A stretch of DNA of 64,000 nt from Actinomadura cremea (GTDB lineage Bacteria; Actinomycetota; Actinomycetes; Streptosporangiales; Streptosporangiaceae). Both the position numbers and the translations under genes were made by a program. Positions 1 through 10,946 of the stretch are shown here, in pieces. The notes under the pieces are model-generated. The model saw only the letters and a program-made list of their open reading frames with translations. It searched no databases and was not told the origin of the DNA. Location: positions 62,001 to 126,000 of the forward strand of contig NZ_BMRF01000005.1 of the NCBI RefSeq assembly GCF_014648495.1, written 5' to 3'. Each line of letters begins with the position of its first letter. Positions within the stretch are counted from its first letter, which is position 1.

Positions 1-156
1 CACGATCGTGCCGGTGACGGGGGCGATCGCCTGCCCGGCACCGCGCTCGGGATCGACCGCGGTGCCCGGTCCGACCATCGCCTGCGCGAACACCGGGTCC
101 GGGACCCCGGCCAGGCCGACCGCGCGGCCGGACACCGGGGACAGTACTCGGGTCAT
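1..156 (-). CDS. crr: PTS glucose/GlcNAc-family EIIA component (N-terminal part, cut by window edge)
   Basis: Cytoplasmic phosphocarrier of the sugar phosphotransferase system; it takes phosphate from HPr and passes it to EIIB. Only the first 52 codons are in the window. They show the EIIA-Glc opening: SPVSGRAVGLAGVPDPVFAQ, then a PGTAVDP stretch and APVTGTIV. The catalytic histidines lie beyond the edge. The start ATG at 156 has an AAGGGG ribosome site about 8 nt upstream. It follows the EIIB gene on the same strand with a 47 bp gap, so it is probably the last visible gene of the nagA-SIS-EIIB-EIIA transcript. The family is clear; the sugar is inferred from the neighbours. Confidence 0.88.
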   Translation of the reverse strand, partial: MTRVLSPVSGRAVGLAGVPDPVFAQAMVGPGTAVDPERGAGQAIAPVTGTIV

Positions 157-203
157 GTGGGGGCCCCTTGCCGTTCGTTGAGCCGTCGGTGGACGTGCGG
201 CCG

Positions 204-437
204 TCAGTCCAGGATGTCCTCGATGTCACTGGCGATCGTGTCGGCCTCGGGGCCCACCACGACCTGCACGACCGTGCCGCTCTTCATCACGCCGAACGCC
301 CCGGCCGCCTTCAGGGCCGCGTCGTCGACCTTGGCCGGGTCGGAGACCTCGGTGCGCAGCCGCGTCGCGCACGGCTCGATCTCCTCGATGTTGTCGGCGC
401 CGCCCAGCGCGGCGACGATCGCCTCGGCCTTGTCCAT
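204..437 (-). CDS. PTS EIIB component, glucose/GlcNAc type
   Basis: A 77-residue free-standing EIIB domain that carries the phosphoryl group from EIIA to the sugar bound in EIIC. The phospho-cysteine is Cys23 in IEPCATRLR, the hallmark of the glucose superfamily. The GVMKSG and VVQVVVGPEAD segments follow as expected. EIIB is often fused to EIIC; here it is separate, as in the Streptomyces NagF arrangement. Start ATG at 437 with GAGGAG about 9 nt upstream. Together with the two EIIC genes at 2861 and 5133 and the EIIA at the left edge it would complete a GlcNAc permease. Confidence 0.93.
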   Translation of the reverse strand: MDKAEAIVAALGGADNIEEIEPCATRLRTEVSDPAKVDDAALKAAGAFGVMKSGTVVQVVVGPEADTIASDIEDILD

Positions 438-503
438 GTCGTCTTCTCCTCGGTCCGGGTGGGATGGACCCTCTGGTGAACGGGTCTTGGGGAGCGCCGG
501 TGC

Positions 504-1544
504 TCAGGTCGTCTGAGTCACCTTGTTCAGGCCGCGCGGGACGTCGGGGTCGAGCCCGAGCCGGCGCGCCAGGTTCTCGACCAGGATCTGGCCGGGGACG
601 ATCAGGCCCAGCGGCGCCACCCACTCGGGCAGGCCGGGGCCGGGCAGCGCCGCCGAGCACGCCTCGGCCAGGCCGGCACCGCCGCCGACGCCGTACGCGG
701 GCGCGCCCGCGCCGCGCACGCGCTCGGCGAGCGCGATCGTCCCGGGAAGCGTCGGGCCGGAGTCGGCGGCGACGAGCAGCGCGGGCGTCTGCGCGTCCAC
801 GACCGCGATCGGGCCGTGCAGCAGGTCCGCGTACGACAGGCCCATCGCGTGCAGGTAGCACGCCTCCTTGATCTTCAGCGCGAGCTCCAGCGCGGTGCCG
901 AACGCGATCCCGCGGCCGGACACGACCGCGCCGGGGACGTCCGCCAGTTCCGCCACGATCCGCGGGAGCGCCGGGGACGCCTCGGTGGCCTCGATCAGCC
1001 CCGCGACCTCGTCGGGGACGCGGCGCAGGTCGTCCGCCGCGACGTCGGCGCCGAGACCGAGCCCGAGGACCGACAGCGCGGCGAGCTGCGTCGTGTACGT
1101 CTTGGTCGCCGGGACGGCCTTCTCCTCCCCGGCCTGCGTGATCAGTGCGACCTCGGCGGCCTCCGCCAGCGGCGAGCCCGCGCCGTTGGTGATCGCCACC
1201 GTGCGGGCGCCGCAACCGGCGGCCCAGTCCAGGGTCTCGACGATCTCCTCGGTCTTGCCGGACTGGCTGATCGCCACCGCCAGCACGCCCGACAGGTCCA
1301 GCCTCCGCCGGTAGGTCGTCGCGATCGACGGAGCGGCCAGGGTCGCCAGCCGGCCCGCGTGCGCCTCCACCAGGTACCGCCCGTACACGGCGGCGTTGTC
1401 GGACGAGCCGCGCGCGATGAACAGCACCTGCCGCGTCTCCGCCGCCAGGTTCGCGAGGTCGGCGGTGCGGGGCAGCAGCGCGTCGATCGTCCGGCGCAGC
1501 GCGTCCGGCTGCTGGCCGATCTCGGCGCGCATGAGGCTGGTCAT
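504..1544 (-). CDS. SIS-domain sugar isomerase, probable glucosamine-6-P deaminase (NagB-II/GlmS-like)
   Basis: A 346-residue protein made of two SIS (phosphosugar isomerase) domains, like the C-terminal half of GlmS but with no glutaminase domain. Visible signatures are ARGSSDNAA, the phosphate-binding loop SQSGKTEE near residue 105, the ALKIKEACYLHAMG segment, and the C-terminal PRGLNKVTQT that resembles the GlmS tail. The start ATG at 1544 overlaps the nagA stop as ATGA and has GGAGG upstream, so the two are translationally coupled. Position after nagA, and no classical nagB in view, suggest it deaminates and isomerises GlcN-6-P to fructose-6-P, as the GlmS-like NagB-II enzymes do. That role is inferred; an AgaS-like role on galactosamine-6-P is the alternative. 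Confidence 0.85.
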   Translation of the reverse strand: MTSLMRAEIGQQPDALRRTIDALLPRTADLANLAAETRQVLFIARGSSDNAAVYGRYLVEAHAGRLATLAAPSIATTYRRRLDLSGVLAVAISQSGKTEEIVETLDWAAGCGARTVAITNGAGSPLAEAAEVALITQAGEEKAVPATKTYTTQLAALSVLGLGLGADVAADDLRRVPDEVAGLIEATEASPALPRIVAELADVPGAVVSGRGIAFGTALELALKIKEACYLHAMGLSYADLLHGPIAVVDAQTPALLVAADSGPTLPGTIALAERVRGAGAPAYGVGGGAGLAEACSAALPGPGLPEWVAPLGLIVPGQILVENLARRLGLDPDVPRGLNKVTQTT

Positions 1545-2698
1545 GAATCCCCTCCGAAGACTTTCTGCCCGTTGATCCAGGTCGCATGCGCTCGGTGGTC
1601 CGGCCCGAGGTGCACCAGGTCGGCGGCGGCGCCGGGCGCGATGCGGCCGAGGTCGGCGCGGCCGATCAGGTCGGCGGGGACGCGCGTCGCGGCGTCCACC
1701 GCCGCGGCCGGATCGACGCCGATCGCGACGGCGTTGCCGACCGCCTCGTCCAGGCGCAGGCCCGAGCCCGCGATCGTCCCGTCGGCGCGCAGCGGCGGGC
1801 CCTCCGCGGGCATGGTGATCGGCTCGCCGCCGAGCTCGTAGGTGCCGGGCGGCATCCCGGCGGACGACGCCGCGTCGGTGACCAGGACGGTTCGTCCGGC
1901 GGCGGCGCGGAACACGAGCTTCGCGGTCGTCGCGGACACGTGGTGCAGGTCGAGGATCAGCCCCGGGCTCAGCCGGTCGTCGACCAGCGCCTGCGCGGCG
2001 ACGCCCGGGTCGCGGTGGTGGACGCCGGACTGGGCGTTGAAGATGTGGGTGACCTTGCGGGCGCCCGCGTCGGCGGCGGCGGCGACCTGCTCGGCCGTCG
2101 CGTCGCTGTGCCCGACGCTGACCAGGACGCCCGCGTTCGTGAGCGTGCGGATCGCGTCGAGGGCGCCGCCCCGTTCGGGGGCGAGGGTCACGAGCTTGAC
2201 CAGGCCGGTCTCGAGCAGCGTCGCGATCGCCTCGGGCGACGGGTCGGTGAGGAAGTCCGCGTTGTGCGCGCCCTTGCGCTTCTCCGACAGGAACGGGCCT
2301 TCGAGGTGGACGCCGAGGACGCGCGTGCCGTCCGGGAGCCGGGGCAGCAGGTCGCGGACGCGGCGCAGCGCGTCCGCGTGCGTCTCGACGGGCGCGGTGA
2401 TGAACGTGGGCAGGAAGGAGGTCACGCCGGTCTCGGGGAGGCGCGACACGACCGTGCGCCACCCGTCCTCGTCGGCGTCGACCATGTCGTGGCCGAAGAA
2501 GCCGTTCACCTGGAGGTCGACGAACCCGGGCGCCAGCACGCCGTCGCGCAGCCCGACGTCGGGCGTCCCGTCCGGGCGTCCCTCGCCGACCTCGGCGATC
2601 ACGCCGTTCTCGACTCGGACGTATCCCGGGGAGAGCACGCGGGTAGTACCCCCGGCAGGGGTGGTGATCATGCTTTCGGCCGTGATCAGTTGTGACAT
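1541..2698 (-). CDS. nagA: N-acetylglucosamine-6-phosphate deacetylase
   Basis: Amidohydrolase-fold metalloenzyme (385 aa) that removes acetate from GlcNAc-6-P in the cytoplasm. Expected motifs are in order: PGFVDLQVNG near 57-66, HLEGPF at 131-136 with the metal-binding Glu133, GHSDAT at 196-201, KVTHIFNAQS with His218, DLHH at 250-253 and LVTDA with catalytic Asp275. ATG at 2698 is chosen because MSQLITAE is followed by normal family sequence and a GGAG lies about 10 nt upstream. It is the first gene of the leftward operon, divergent from the EIIC gene, with a DasR-type operator 49 to 76 bp upstream. Confidence 0.95.
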   Translation of the reverse strand: MSQLITAESMITTPAGGTTRVLSPGYVRVENGVIAEVGEGRPDGTPDVGLRDGVLAPGFVDLQVNGFFGHDMVDADEDGWRTVVSRLPETGVTSFLPTFITAPVETHADALRRVRDLLPRLPDGTRVLGVHLEGPFLSEKRKGAHNADFLTDPSPEAIATLLETGLVKLVTLAPERGGALDAIRTLTNAGVLVSVGHSDATAEQVAAAADAGARKVTHIFNAQSGVHHRDPGVAAQALVDDRLSPGLILDLHHVSATTAKLVFRAAAGRTVLVTDAASSAGMPPGTYELGGEPITMPAEGPPLRADGTIAGSGLRLDEAVGNAVAIGVDPAAAVDAATRVPADLIGRADLGRIAPGAAADLVHLGPDHRAHATWINGQKVFGGDS

Positions 2699-2746
2699 CT
2701 CTGCGCACTCTCCGTGACGCGGTGATCGCTGGTCGTCGCCTTCGGC

Positions 2747-2774
2747 GACTGGTCTAGTCCGGACTAGACCAGTC
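2747..2774. promoter_or_regulatory. DasR-type operator (dre-like), 28-bp perfect palindrome
   Basis: A perfect 28-bp palindrome whose arms read GACTGGTCTAGTCC and its complement. Each arm carries TGGTCTAG, half of the known DasR-responsive element (A/C-TGGTCTAGACCA). The site can be read as two overlapping dre elements. It lies between divergent nagA and EIIC and is well placed to control both. The GntR regulator at 4374 is the likely ligand. Palindrome and match are seen directly; binding is inferred from DasR biology in Streptomyces. Confidence 0.88.
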
Positions 2775-2860
2775 AGCACCATACTGCACGAATCGGATGC
2801 ATCTAAAGATGTCGGCTCGAACTCCTCCCATCGGGCCCGCTCGGGGGAGGTCATCGGCGC

Positions 2861-4201
2861 ATGAGCACGGCAACCGCCGCCGGGAACGGCGGCTCCGGCG
2901 ACGGCGGCGTGCGCCGCGCCTGGTCGTCGACGTTCGGCGTGCTGCAGCGCATCGGGCGCAGCCTCATGCTGCCGATCGCCGTCCTGCCCGCCGCCGGCAT
3001 CCTGCTGCGCCTCGGCCAGCCCGACCTGCTCGGCGCGGACGGCCTCGGCCGGGACCGCGTCGCCGAGGTGTTCGCCGCCGCCGGCGGCGCCCTGCTCGAC
3101 AACCTCGCCGTCCTGTTCGCCGTCGGCGTCGCCATCGGCTTCGCGAAGAAGTCCGACGGCTCCACCGCCCTCGCCGCCGTCGCCGCCTACCTCGTGTTCG
3201 ACCGCGTCTCGAAAGTGATGTTCGCGCACACCGACGAACTGCGCGCGTCCGTCGTCCAGAAGGTCCAGCAGGAGGACGGCTCGCTGGAGGAGAACGTCGC
3301 CTACGGCTTGCAGAACCCGACGCAGGTCCTCGGCGGCATCGTCGTCGGAATCATGGTCGCGCTGCTCTACCAGCGGTTCTACCGGGTGAAGCTGCCGTCA
3401 TGGCTCGCGTTCTTCGGCGGGCGCCGGTTCGTCCCGATCGTCAGCGCGGGCGGCGCGCTGCTGCTCGGCGTCGCCTTCGGGTTCGTCTGGCCCGCGCTCG
3501 GCGGCTGGATCAACGACTTCGGCGACTGGCTCACCGGCGCGGGCGCCGTCGGCGCCGGGCTGTACGGCGTCGCGAACCGCCTGCTGCTGCCGTTCGGCCT
3601 GCACCACATCCTGAACTCGCTGATCTGGTTCGTCTTCGGCTCGTACCGCGAGCCGGACGGCGACGTCGTCCACGGCGAGATCAACCGGTACCTCGCCGGG
3701 GACCCGGACGCCGGGACGTTCCTCGCCGGGTTCTTCCCCGTGCTCATGTTCGGCCTGCCGGGCGCCGCCCTCGCCATCTGGCGCGCGGCGCCGAAGGCCC
3801 GCCGCCCGGCCGTCGGCGGCATCATGGTCTCCGCCGCGCTCACCGCGTTCGTCACCGGCGTCACCGAGCCCATCGAGTTCTCGTTCATGTTCGTGGCGCC
3901 CGTCCTGTACGCGATCCACGTCGTGCTGACCGGCGTGTCGATGGGCGTGCTCGCCGCCCTGGACGCCCAGCTCGGGTTCAGCTTCTCGGCCGGGCTCATC
4001 GACCTGCTGCTCAACGCGACCAAGAGCAACACCCGGCACCTGTGGCTGATCGTCGCAATGGGCGTCCTGTACTTCTTCCTCTACTACGCGATCTTCTACT
4101 TCGTCATCAAGCGGTTCGATCTGCCGACGCCCGGACGGGAGCCGGAAGAGGACACGCCACCGGAGTCCAAGCCGGACGCCCGCTCCCGCCGAGCCCGCTG
4201 A
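2861..4201 (+). CDS. PTS EIIC permease, GlcNAc/glucose family (first copy)
   Basis: A 446-residue integral membrane permease that moves the sugar across the membrane while EIIB phosphorylates it. Family marks: RIGRSLMLPIAVLPAAG near 27-43, KSDGSTALAA near 95, a long hydrophobic core, LPFGLHH, and TGVTEPIEF near 330-345, the conserved sugar-binding glutamate region. It has no fused EIIB or EIIA domain. Start ATG at 2861 has GGGGGAGG upstream. It is closely related to the second EIIC at 5133, so a duplication separates them with the regulator in between. GlcNAc as substrate is inferred from nagA and the DasR sites. Confidence 0.93.
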   Translation: MSTATAAGNGGSGDGGVRRAWSSTFGVLQRIGRSLMLPIAVLPAAGILLRLGQPDLLGADGLGRDRVAEVFAAAGGALLDNLAVLFAVGVAIGFAKKSDGSTALAAVAAYLVFDRVSKVMFAHTDELRASVVQKVQQEDGSLEENVAYGLQNPTQVLGGIVVGIMVALLYQRFYRVKLPSWLAFFGGRRFVPIVSAGGALLLGVAFGFVWPALGGWINDFGDWLTGAGAVGAGLYGVANRLLLPFGLHHILNSLIWFVFGSYREPDGDVVHGEINRYLAGDPDAGTFLAGFFPVLMFGLPGAALAIWRAAPKARRPAVGGIMVSAALTAFVTGVTEPIEFSFMFVAPVLYAIHVVLTGVSMGVLAALDAQLGFSFSAGLIDLLLNATKSNTRHLWLIVAMGVLYFFLYYAIFYFVIKRFDLPTPGREPEEDTPPESKPDARSRRAR

Positions 4202-4262
4202 CCTGCGAGAACACCGATCTTGCGAGGTCGTCTCCGTGATCGCCCCGTTATCTTTTCGTGCA

Positions 4263-4305
4263 TTGACATGCGTTTCGTCCTTGTGGTCTAGTCCGGCCTA
4301 GACCA
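4263..4305 (+). promoter_or_regulatory. Promoter with overlapping DasR-type operator
   Basis: TTGACA at 4263-4268 is followed after 18 bp by TCTAGT (4287-4292), a plausible sigma-70 promoter for the regulator and the second EIIC. A 22-bp near-palindrome from 4284 to 4305 (TGGTCTAGTCC against GGCCTAGACCA, one mismatch) covers the -10 region. It shares TGGTCTAG with the operator upstream of nagA. A repressor bound there would block polymerase, which fits autoregulation by the GntR protein. The promoter assignment is by eye. Confidence 0.72.
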
Positions 4306-4373
4306 GTCCGAAACCCTGCAAAGCCGAACGCATCCAACGATCATCGATCCGGCTCCGGCCATCGAGGACCCCC

Positions 4374-5111
4374 GTGACCATCGATCCGCACAGCCCCGTC
4401 CCGAAGTACTTCCAGCTTCGCGCGATCCTGCTCGATCTCATCGAGAGCGCGGAGCTGCCCGTGGACGCCCCGATCCCCTCGGAACGCGAACTGTGCGCCC
4501 GGTACGAGCTGTCCCGCATGACCGTCCGGCAGGGGGTCGACCAACTCGTCACCGAGGGACGCCTCTACCGCGTCCCCGGCAAGGGCACGTTCGTCGCCCG
4601 TCCCAAGATCGAGATGCCGCTGCGGCTGGTGTCCTTCACCGAGGACATGCTCGCCCGCGGCCTGCGCCCCGGCGCCGTCGACCTCGACCGCCGCACCGCC
4701 CCCGCCGACGCGCACCTCGCCCGCGTCTTCGGCGTCGAGGCGGGCACGCCGATCCACGTCTTCGAACGGCTGCGCACCGCCGACGGCGAGCCGATGGCCC
4801 TCGAACGCGCGCACATCCTCGCCTCGATGGCCCCCGACCTGCTCGACCGGCGGCTCGCCGACCGCTCCCTGTACGGCGTCCTCGAAGCCGTCTACGGGAT
4901 CGTCTTCGACGCCGGCGACCAGACCATCGACGCCGGCCTCGCCGACGCCGCCGACGCCCGGCACCTGCAGATCGCCAAGGGCAGCGCCGTGCTGCTCCTG
5001 CAACGCCGCTCGTACACCGGAGGTGTGTGCGCCGAACTGGGCGTGTCGACCTACAGGGCGGACCGCTACCAGATCCACACGGCCCTCGGAAACCCCCCGC
5101 CGAACTCCTAA
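4374..5111 (+). CDS. dasR: GntR/HutC-family repressor, DasR-like
   Basis: A 245-residue DNA-binding repressor. The N-terminal winged helix includes PSERELCARYELSRMTVRQG (about 36-55) and the wing GRLYRVPGKGTFV. The rest is a UTRA effector domain (about 80-235), which in DasR binds GlcN-6-P or GlcNAc-6-P and releases DNA. The PTS/nagA context and two dre-like sites support the DasR name. The GTG start at 4374 follows GAGGA and comes straight after the operator. In Streptomyces dasR sits beside dasABC; here it lies between two EIIC genes. It is 21 bp from the next EIIC, so they are probably co-transcribed. Confidence 0.87.
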   Translation: MTIDPHSPVPKYFQLRAILLDLIESAELPVDAPIPSERELCARYELSRMTVRQGVDQLVTEGRLYRVPGKGTFVARPKIEMPLRLVSFTEDMLARGLRPGAVDLDRRTAPADAHLARVFGVEAGTPIHVFERLRTADGEPMALERAHILASMAPDLLDRRLADRSLYGVLEAVYGIVFDAGDQTIDAGLADAADARHLQIAKGSAVLLLQRRSYTGGVCAELGVSTYRADRYQIHTALGNPPPNS

Positions 5112-5132
5112 CCCCCAAGGAGGAACCCCCCG

Positions 5133-6659
5133 ATGACAGCGACAACCGTGGACTCGGCGCCACGCCGAGGGTCGAGCGCGCTGGCGGTGCTGCAGCGCAT
5201 CGGCCGCAGCCTCATGCTGCCGATCGCCGTACTGCCCGCCGCCGCGCTGCTGATGCGCTTCGGCCAGGCCGACATGCTCGGCGCGGACGGCCTCGGCTGG
5301 GACCGCGTCGCCGAGATCGTCGGCGAGGGCGGCAACGCGCTGTTCGCCGCGCTGCCCCTGCTCTTCGCCGTCGGCGTGGCGATCGGTTTCGCCAAGAAGT
5401 CCGACGGCTCCACCGCCCTCGCCGCGGTGGTCGGCTACCTGGTCTTCGACCGCGTGTCCAAGATCATGTTCTCGCACACCGAGGAGCTCAAGGGCAACGT
5501 CCTCGTCACCACGGTGACCGACGGCGCGCAGGCCGAGGTCATCAACTGGGGCGCCAAGAACCCGACCGACGTCCTCGGCGGCATCCTCATGGGCGTCGTC
5601 GCGGCCCTGCTCTACCAGCGGTTCTACCGGATCAAGCTGCCGACCTGGCTCGCGTTCTTCGGCGGCCGCCGGTTCGTCCCGATCATCACCGCCGTCGCGG
5701 GCCTCGCGCTCGGCATCCTCATCGGGTTCATCTGGCCCCTGCTCGGCAGCTGGCTGACCGACTTCGGCGAGTGGATCACCGGGGCGGGCGCGGCGGGCGC
5801 CGGCATCTACGGCGTCATCAACCGGCTCCTGCTGCCGTTCGGCCTGCACCACATCCCGAACTCGCTGATCTGGTTCGTCTTCGGCGAGTACACGGCGGCC
5901 GACGGCACGGTCTCGAACGGGGAGATCAACCGGTACCTGGCCGGGGACCCGGACGCGGGCGGCTTCCTCGCCGGGTTCTTCCCCGTGCTCATGTTCGGCC
6001 TCCCCGGCGCCGCCCTCGCCATGTGGCACGCCGCGCCCAAGCACCGCCGCCCGGCGGTCGGCGGCATCATGATCTCCGCCGCGCTCACCGCGTTCGTCAC
6101 CGGCGTCACCGAGCCCATCGAGTTCGCGTTCATGTTCGTCGCGCCGCTGCTGTACGGCGTGCACGTCATCCTGACCGGCATCTCGATGGCCATCCTGGAG
6201 GCCGCCGGGGCCCAACTCGGCTTCGGCTTCTCCGCCGGCCTGATCGACCTGCTGCTGAACGCGAGAAAGGACAACACGGAGGGATTGGTGCTCATCCTCG
6301 GGATGGGCGTCCTGTACTTCTTCCTCTACTACTTCATCTTCAGATTCCTGATCGTGAGGTTCAACATCCCGACGCCGGGCCGCGAGCCGGAGGGCGAGGA
6401 GTCGGTCGCCGCCGACCCCGCCGCCGAGCCGGAGATGGCCGGTGCCGCGGCGGGCAAGGCGAAGGGCAAGGCGCGCAAGAACGGCGGCGCGTCGCCCCCC
6501 GCCCCGTCCGGTGACGGCGGGACGACGCAGACCCTCGCGAGCGACACCGGCTCGACGGACGACGCCCCGGCGAGCGACGCCGGCGGCTCGTCGGGCGGCT
6601 CGTCGGGCGACACCGGTTCGTCGGGCGGTTCGTCGCCGGACACCCCGTCGAGCAGCTGA
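5133..6659 (+). CDS. PTS EIIC permease, GlcNAc/glucose family (second copy, with acidic Ser/Gly tail)
   Basis: A 508-residue paralogue of the EIIC at 2861. It shares RIGRSLMLPIAVLPAAA, KSDGSTALAAV, LPFGLHHIPNSLIWF, and TGVTEPIEF near residue 325. The permease core ends around PTPGREPEGEE (about residue 412). A further 95-odd residues are low complexity: a Lys/Ala-rich patch (KAKGKARKNG), then Asp/Ser/Gly repeats (GGSSGGSSGDTGSSGGSS). This tail is absent from the first copy and from usual EIIC proteins. ATG at 5133 has AGGAGG 9 nt upstream. Two hairpin terminators follow the stop. Confidence 0.92.
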   Translation: MTATTVDSAPRRGSSALAVLQRIGRSLMLPIAVLPAAALLMRFGQADMLGADGLGWDRVAEIVGEGGNALFAALPLLFAVGVAIGFAKKSDGSTALAAVVGYLVFDRVSKIMFSHTEELKGNVLVTTVTDGAQAEVINWGAKNPTDVLGGILMGVVAALLYQRFYRIKLPTWLAFFGGRRFVPIITAVAGLALGILIGFIWPLLGSWLTDFGEWITGAGAAGAGIYGVINRLLLPFGLHHIPNSLIWFVFGEYTAADGTVSNGEINRYLAGDPDAGGFLAGFFPVLMFGLPGAALAMWHAAPKHRRPAVGGIMISAALTAFVTGVTEPIEFAFMFVAPLLYGVHVILTGISMAILEAAGAQLGFGFSAGLIDLLLNARKDNTEGLVLILGMGVLYFFLYYFIFRFLIVRFNIPTPGREPEGEESVAADPAAEPEMAGAAAGKAKGKARKNGGASPPAPSGDGGTTQTLASDTGSTDDAPASDAGGSSGGSSGDTGSSGGSSPDTPSSS

Positions 6660-6667
6660 CCCCTCCC

Positions 6668-6695
6668 CCGGGCGGCCGCCACACCGGCCGCCCGG
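6668..6695 (+). terminator. Hairpin terminator after second EIIC
   Basis: Perfect 10-bp stem CCGGGCGGCC / GGCCGCCCGG around an 8-nt loop, starting 9 bp after the EIIC stop. No U-run follows, as is common in actinobacterial terminators. Confidence 0.65.
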
Positions 6696-6740
6696 CCCCG
6701 CGAGTCCCGGCTCCCGCACCACCCATCGGGACTCACCCCG

Positions 6741-6770
6741 CGGCGGGGCGCCCACCCGGGCGCCCCGCCG
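6741..6770 (+). terminator. Second strong hairpin terminator
   Basis: Perfect 13-bp GC stem with a 4-nt loop (CGGCGGGGCGCCC / GGGCGCCCCGCCG), followed by CTCCCTTTCC. It probably reinforces the end of the dasR-EIIC transcript. Confidence 0.72.
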
Positions 6771-6961
6771 CTCCCTTTCCCCGCACACCCGGGCCGCCCC
6801 GCCAAGGCCCCACCCGGCAAAGACGCACACGACACCGAGCGGGACCGTGGTGCTGCGGGGTGGGGGCCGGGAAATACGCGTTCGGCCGCATCCGGCCACG
6901 ACGTATCAATCGGGGTGCCCGGCGCCTCTCTTTCTCGGCAGCACCCGAGCAGGAGGTCCCG

Positions 6962-7468
6962 ATGAGCCATCGCCCGAACCCGAGCCGCCGTCCCGACCCG
7001 AACCGCCGGCCGGACGCGCCCACGATCGTCCGCATCAGCCGGTACCGCTCCGCCTCCGGGACGGACGGCGCGCTCGCGCTCGCGCGGGTGCCCGGCGTCC
7101 AGGCCGCCGAGAACCCGCTGCGGCTCGTACGGGCGGGCGACGGCGCCGAAGCCGAGGTGCGCAGGGTCGCCGACACGGCGCTCCTCATGGTCGCCGAGAC
7201 CCTCGCGGGGATCCGGCCGCCCACCCGGCTGTCGCTGATCGCCGTGGCCGAGGTGTGCCACGCGCTGGACGCGCGCCGCGCGGTGCGGCCCACGCACCGG
7301 GTCGTCCCGCCGCGCATCCTGACCAGCTGGCTGCAGCGGCCCGCGCCCGGGGCGGCCGAAACGGGCGCCGTCGTCGTCATCGCGGGCCGGGTGCACGCGC
7401 TGGCGCTGCGGCTGGAGCACCTGCGCGGCCGATGGCGCTGCACGGCCGTCGAGACCACCGCGGCCTAG
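6962..7468 (+). CDS. Rv3235-family protein (DUF6459-like)
   Basis: A 168-residue protein of unknown function. It has a disordered, Arg/Pro-rich N-terminus (about 1-20) and a basic globular part ending in GRVHALALRLEHLRGRWRCTAVE. That end matches the pattern of actinobacterial Rv3235-like proteins, which usually lie close to secA. Start ATG at 6962 has GGAGG 7 nt upstream and is preferred over an upstream in-frame start at 6860 that lacks one. It converges on secA, with a strong two-way terminator between them. Recognition rests on the C-terminal pattern and context. Confidence 0.75.
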   Translation: MSHRPNPSRRPDPNRRPDAPTIVRISRYRSASGTDGALALARVPGVQAAENPLRLVRAGDGAEAEVRRVADTALLMVAETLAGIRPPTRLSLIAVAEVCHALDARRAVRPTHRVVPPRILTSWLQRPAPGAAETGAVVVIAGRVHALALRLEHLRGRWRCTAVETTAA

Positions 7469-7469
7469 A

Positions 7470-7513
7470 CACGCGAACGGCCCCCGAGAGATCTCTCGGG
7501 GGCCGTTCGCGTG
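7470..7513. terminator. Bidirectional terminator, 44-bp perfect palindrome
   Basis: A perfect inverted repeat with 21-nt arms (CACGCGAACGGCCCCCGAGAG and its complement) around AT; the centre AGATCT is itself palindromic. It sits exactly between the convergent DUF6459-like gene and secA, ending 5 bp before the secA stop, so it should terminate both. Confidence 0.85.
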
Positions 7514-7517
7514 CGTG

Positions 7518-10412
<2,895 letters not shown>

Positions 10413-10473
10413 TCTCGAAGGCTCCTTGCAGATCGTGGTTGACCGCCGTTCCCGGCGGCACGCACACCACACG

Positions 10474-10489
10474 TACGATGCCCATCGTA
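10474..10489. promoter_or_regulatory. Inverted repeat in the secA / membrane protein divergent region
   Basis: TACGATG-CC-CATCGTA, 7-bp perfect arms, about 62 bp upstream of the secA start. The TACGAT on the minus strand could be a -10 box for secA. It could be an operator or an mRNA leader hairpin; I cannot tell which. Confidence 0.35.
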
Positions 10490-10596
10490 GGCGAGACCCA
10501 GAATGGTCTAGCTCACTCCCGCGGCGCAATCGTTGCGCCCCGTTTGATCCTCCGGGTCACGGAGAGGATCTTTCACACGACCCGAGGGAGGCCCCC

Positions 10597-10935
10597 ATGT
10601 CCGAAGACGCAAGCGGATCGCACGCCGGACGCCCCGGTTCCTGGCTGGCCGTGGCCGTCATCTTCGCCGGTTTCGTCGTCGGCGGCGTGGCGCTGTGCAT
10701 CGGCCCCGCCTGGATCATGTTCTGGGTCGGCGTCGGCATCGTCGTGCTCGGGATGATCGTCAGCGGTTTCGTGCACCTGTTCGCGGACGTCGTCGTGGAC
10801 GCCCCGCGGGTGATCCCGGAGATCGTCGACTACTCGCTCTTCGGGGCCCGCACCGACAAGCGCCGCGGCGGCCCGCAGGGCGAGGCGCTCGACCGTCCCG
10901 TCGCCACCGACCCCCAACAAACCCCCCACGGCTGA
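10597..10935 (+). CDS. Small two-helix membrane protein, HGxxPAAW-like
   Basis: A 112-residue membrane protein. Residues 9-16 read HAGRPGSW, a loose match to the HGxxPAAW signature of a small actinobacterial family. Two hydrophobic helices follow (about 17-39 and 43-65), then a hydrophilic tail. Function unknown. ATG at 10597 has GGGAGG upstream; the longer reading frame from 10351 overlaps the secA start and has no ribosome site. It is divergent from secA and converges on the next gene with 11 bp between stops. Confidence 0.7.
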   Translation: MSEDASGSHAGRPGSWLAVAVIFAGFVVGGVALCIGPAWIMFWVGVGIVVLGMIVSGFVHLFADVVVDAPRVIPEIVDYSLFGARTDKRRGGPQGEALDRPVATDPQQTPHG

Positions 10936-10946
10936 ATGTTCCCCGG

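Larger units (their letters stand above)
6660..6961. other. Intergenic region after the PTS operon
   Basis: About 300 bp with no gene. The first half holds the two hairpins listed separately. The rest leads to the next gene, and I see no convincing promoter or small ORF there. Confidence 0.6.

Noticed and set aside
504-2708. Very long minus-strand frame spanning the SIS and nagA genes
   Set aside because: It merges an out-of-frame reading of nagA with the SIS protein. The Arg/Pro/Gly-rich part is a GC-content shadow; the two true genes overlap by only 4 bp.
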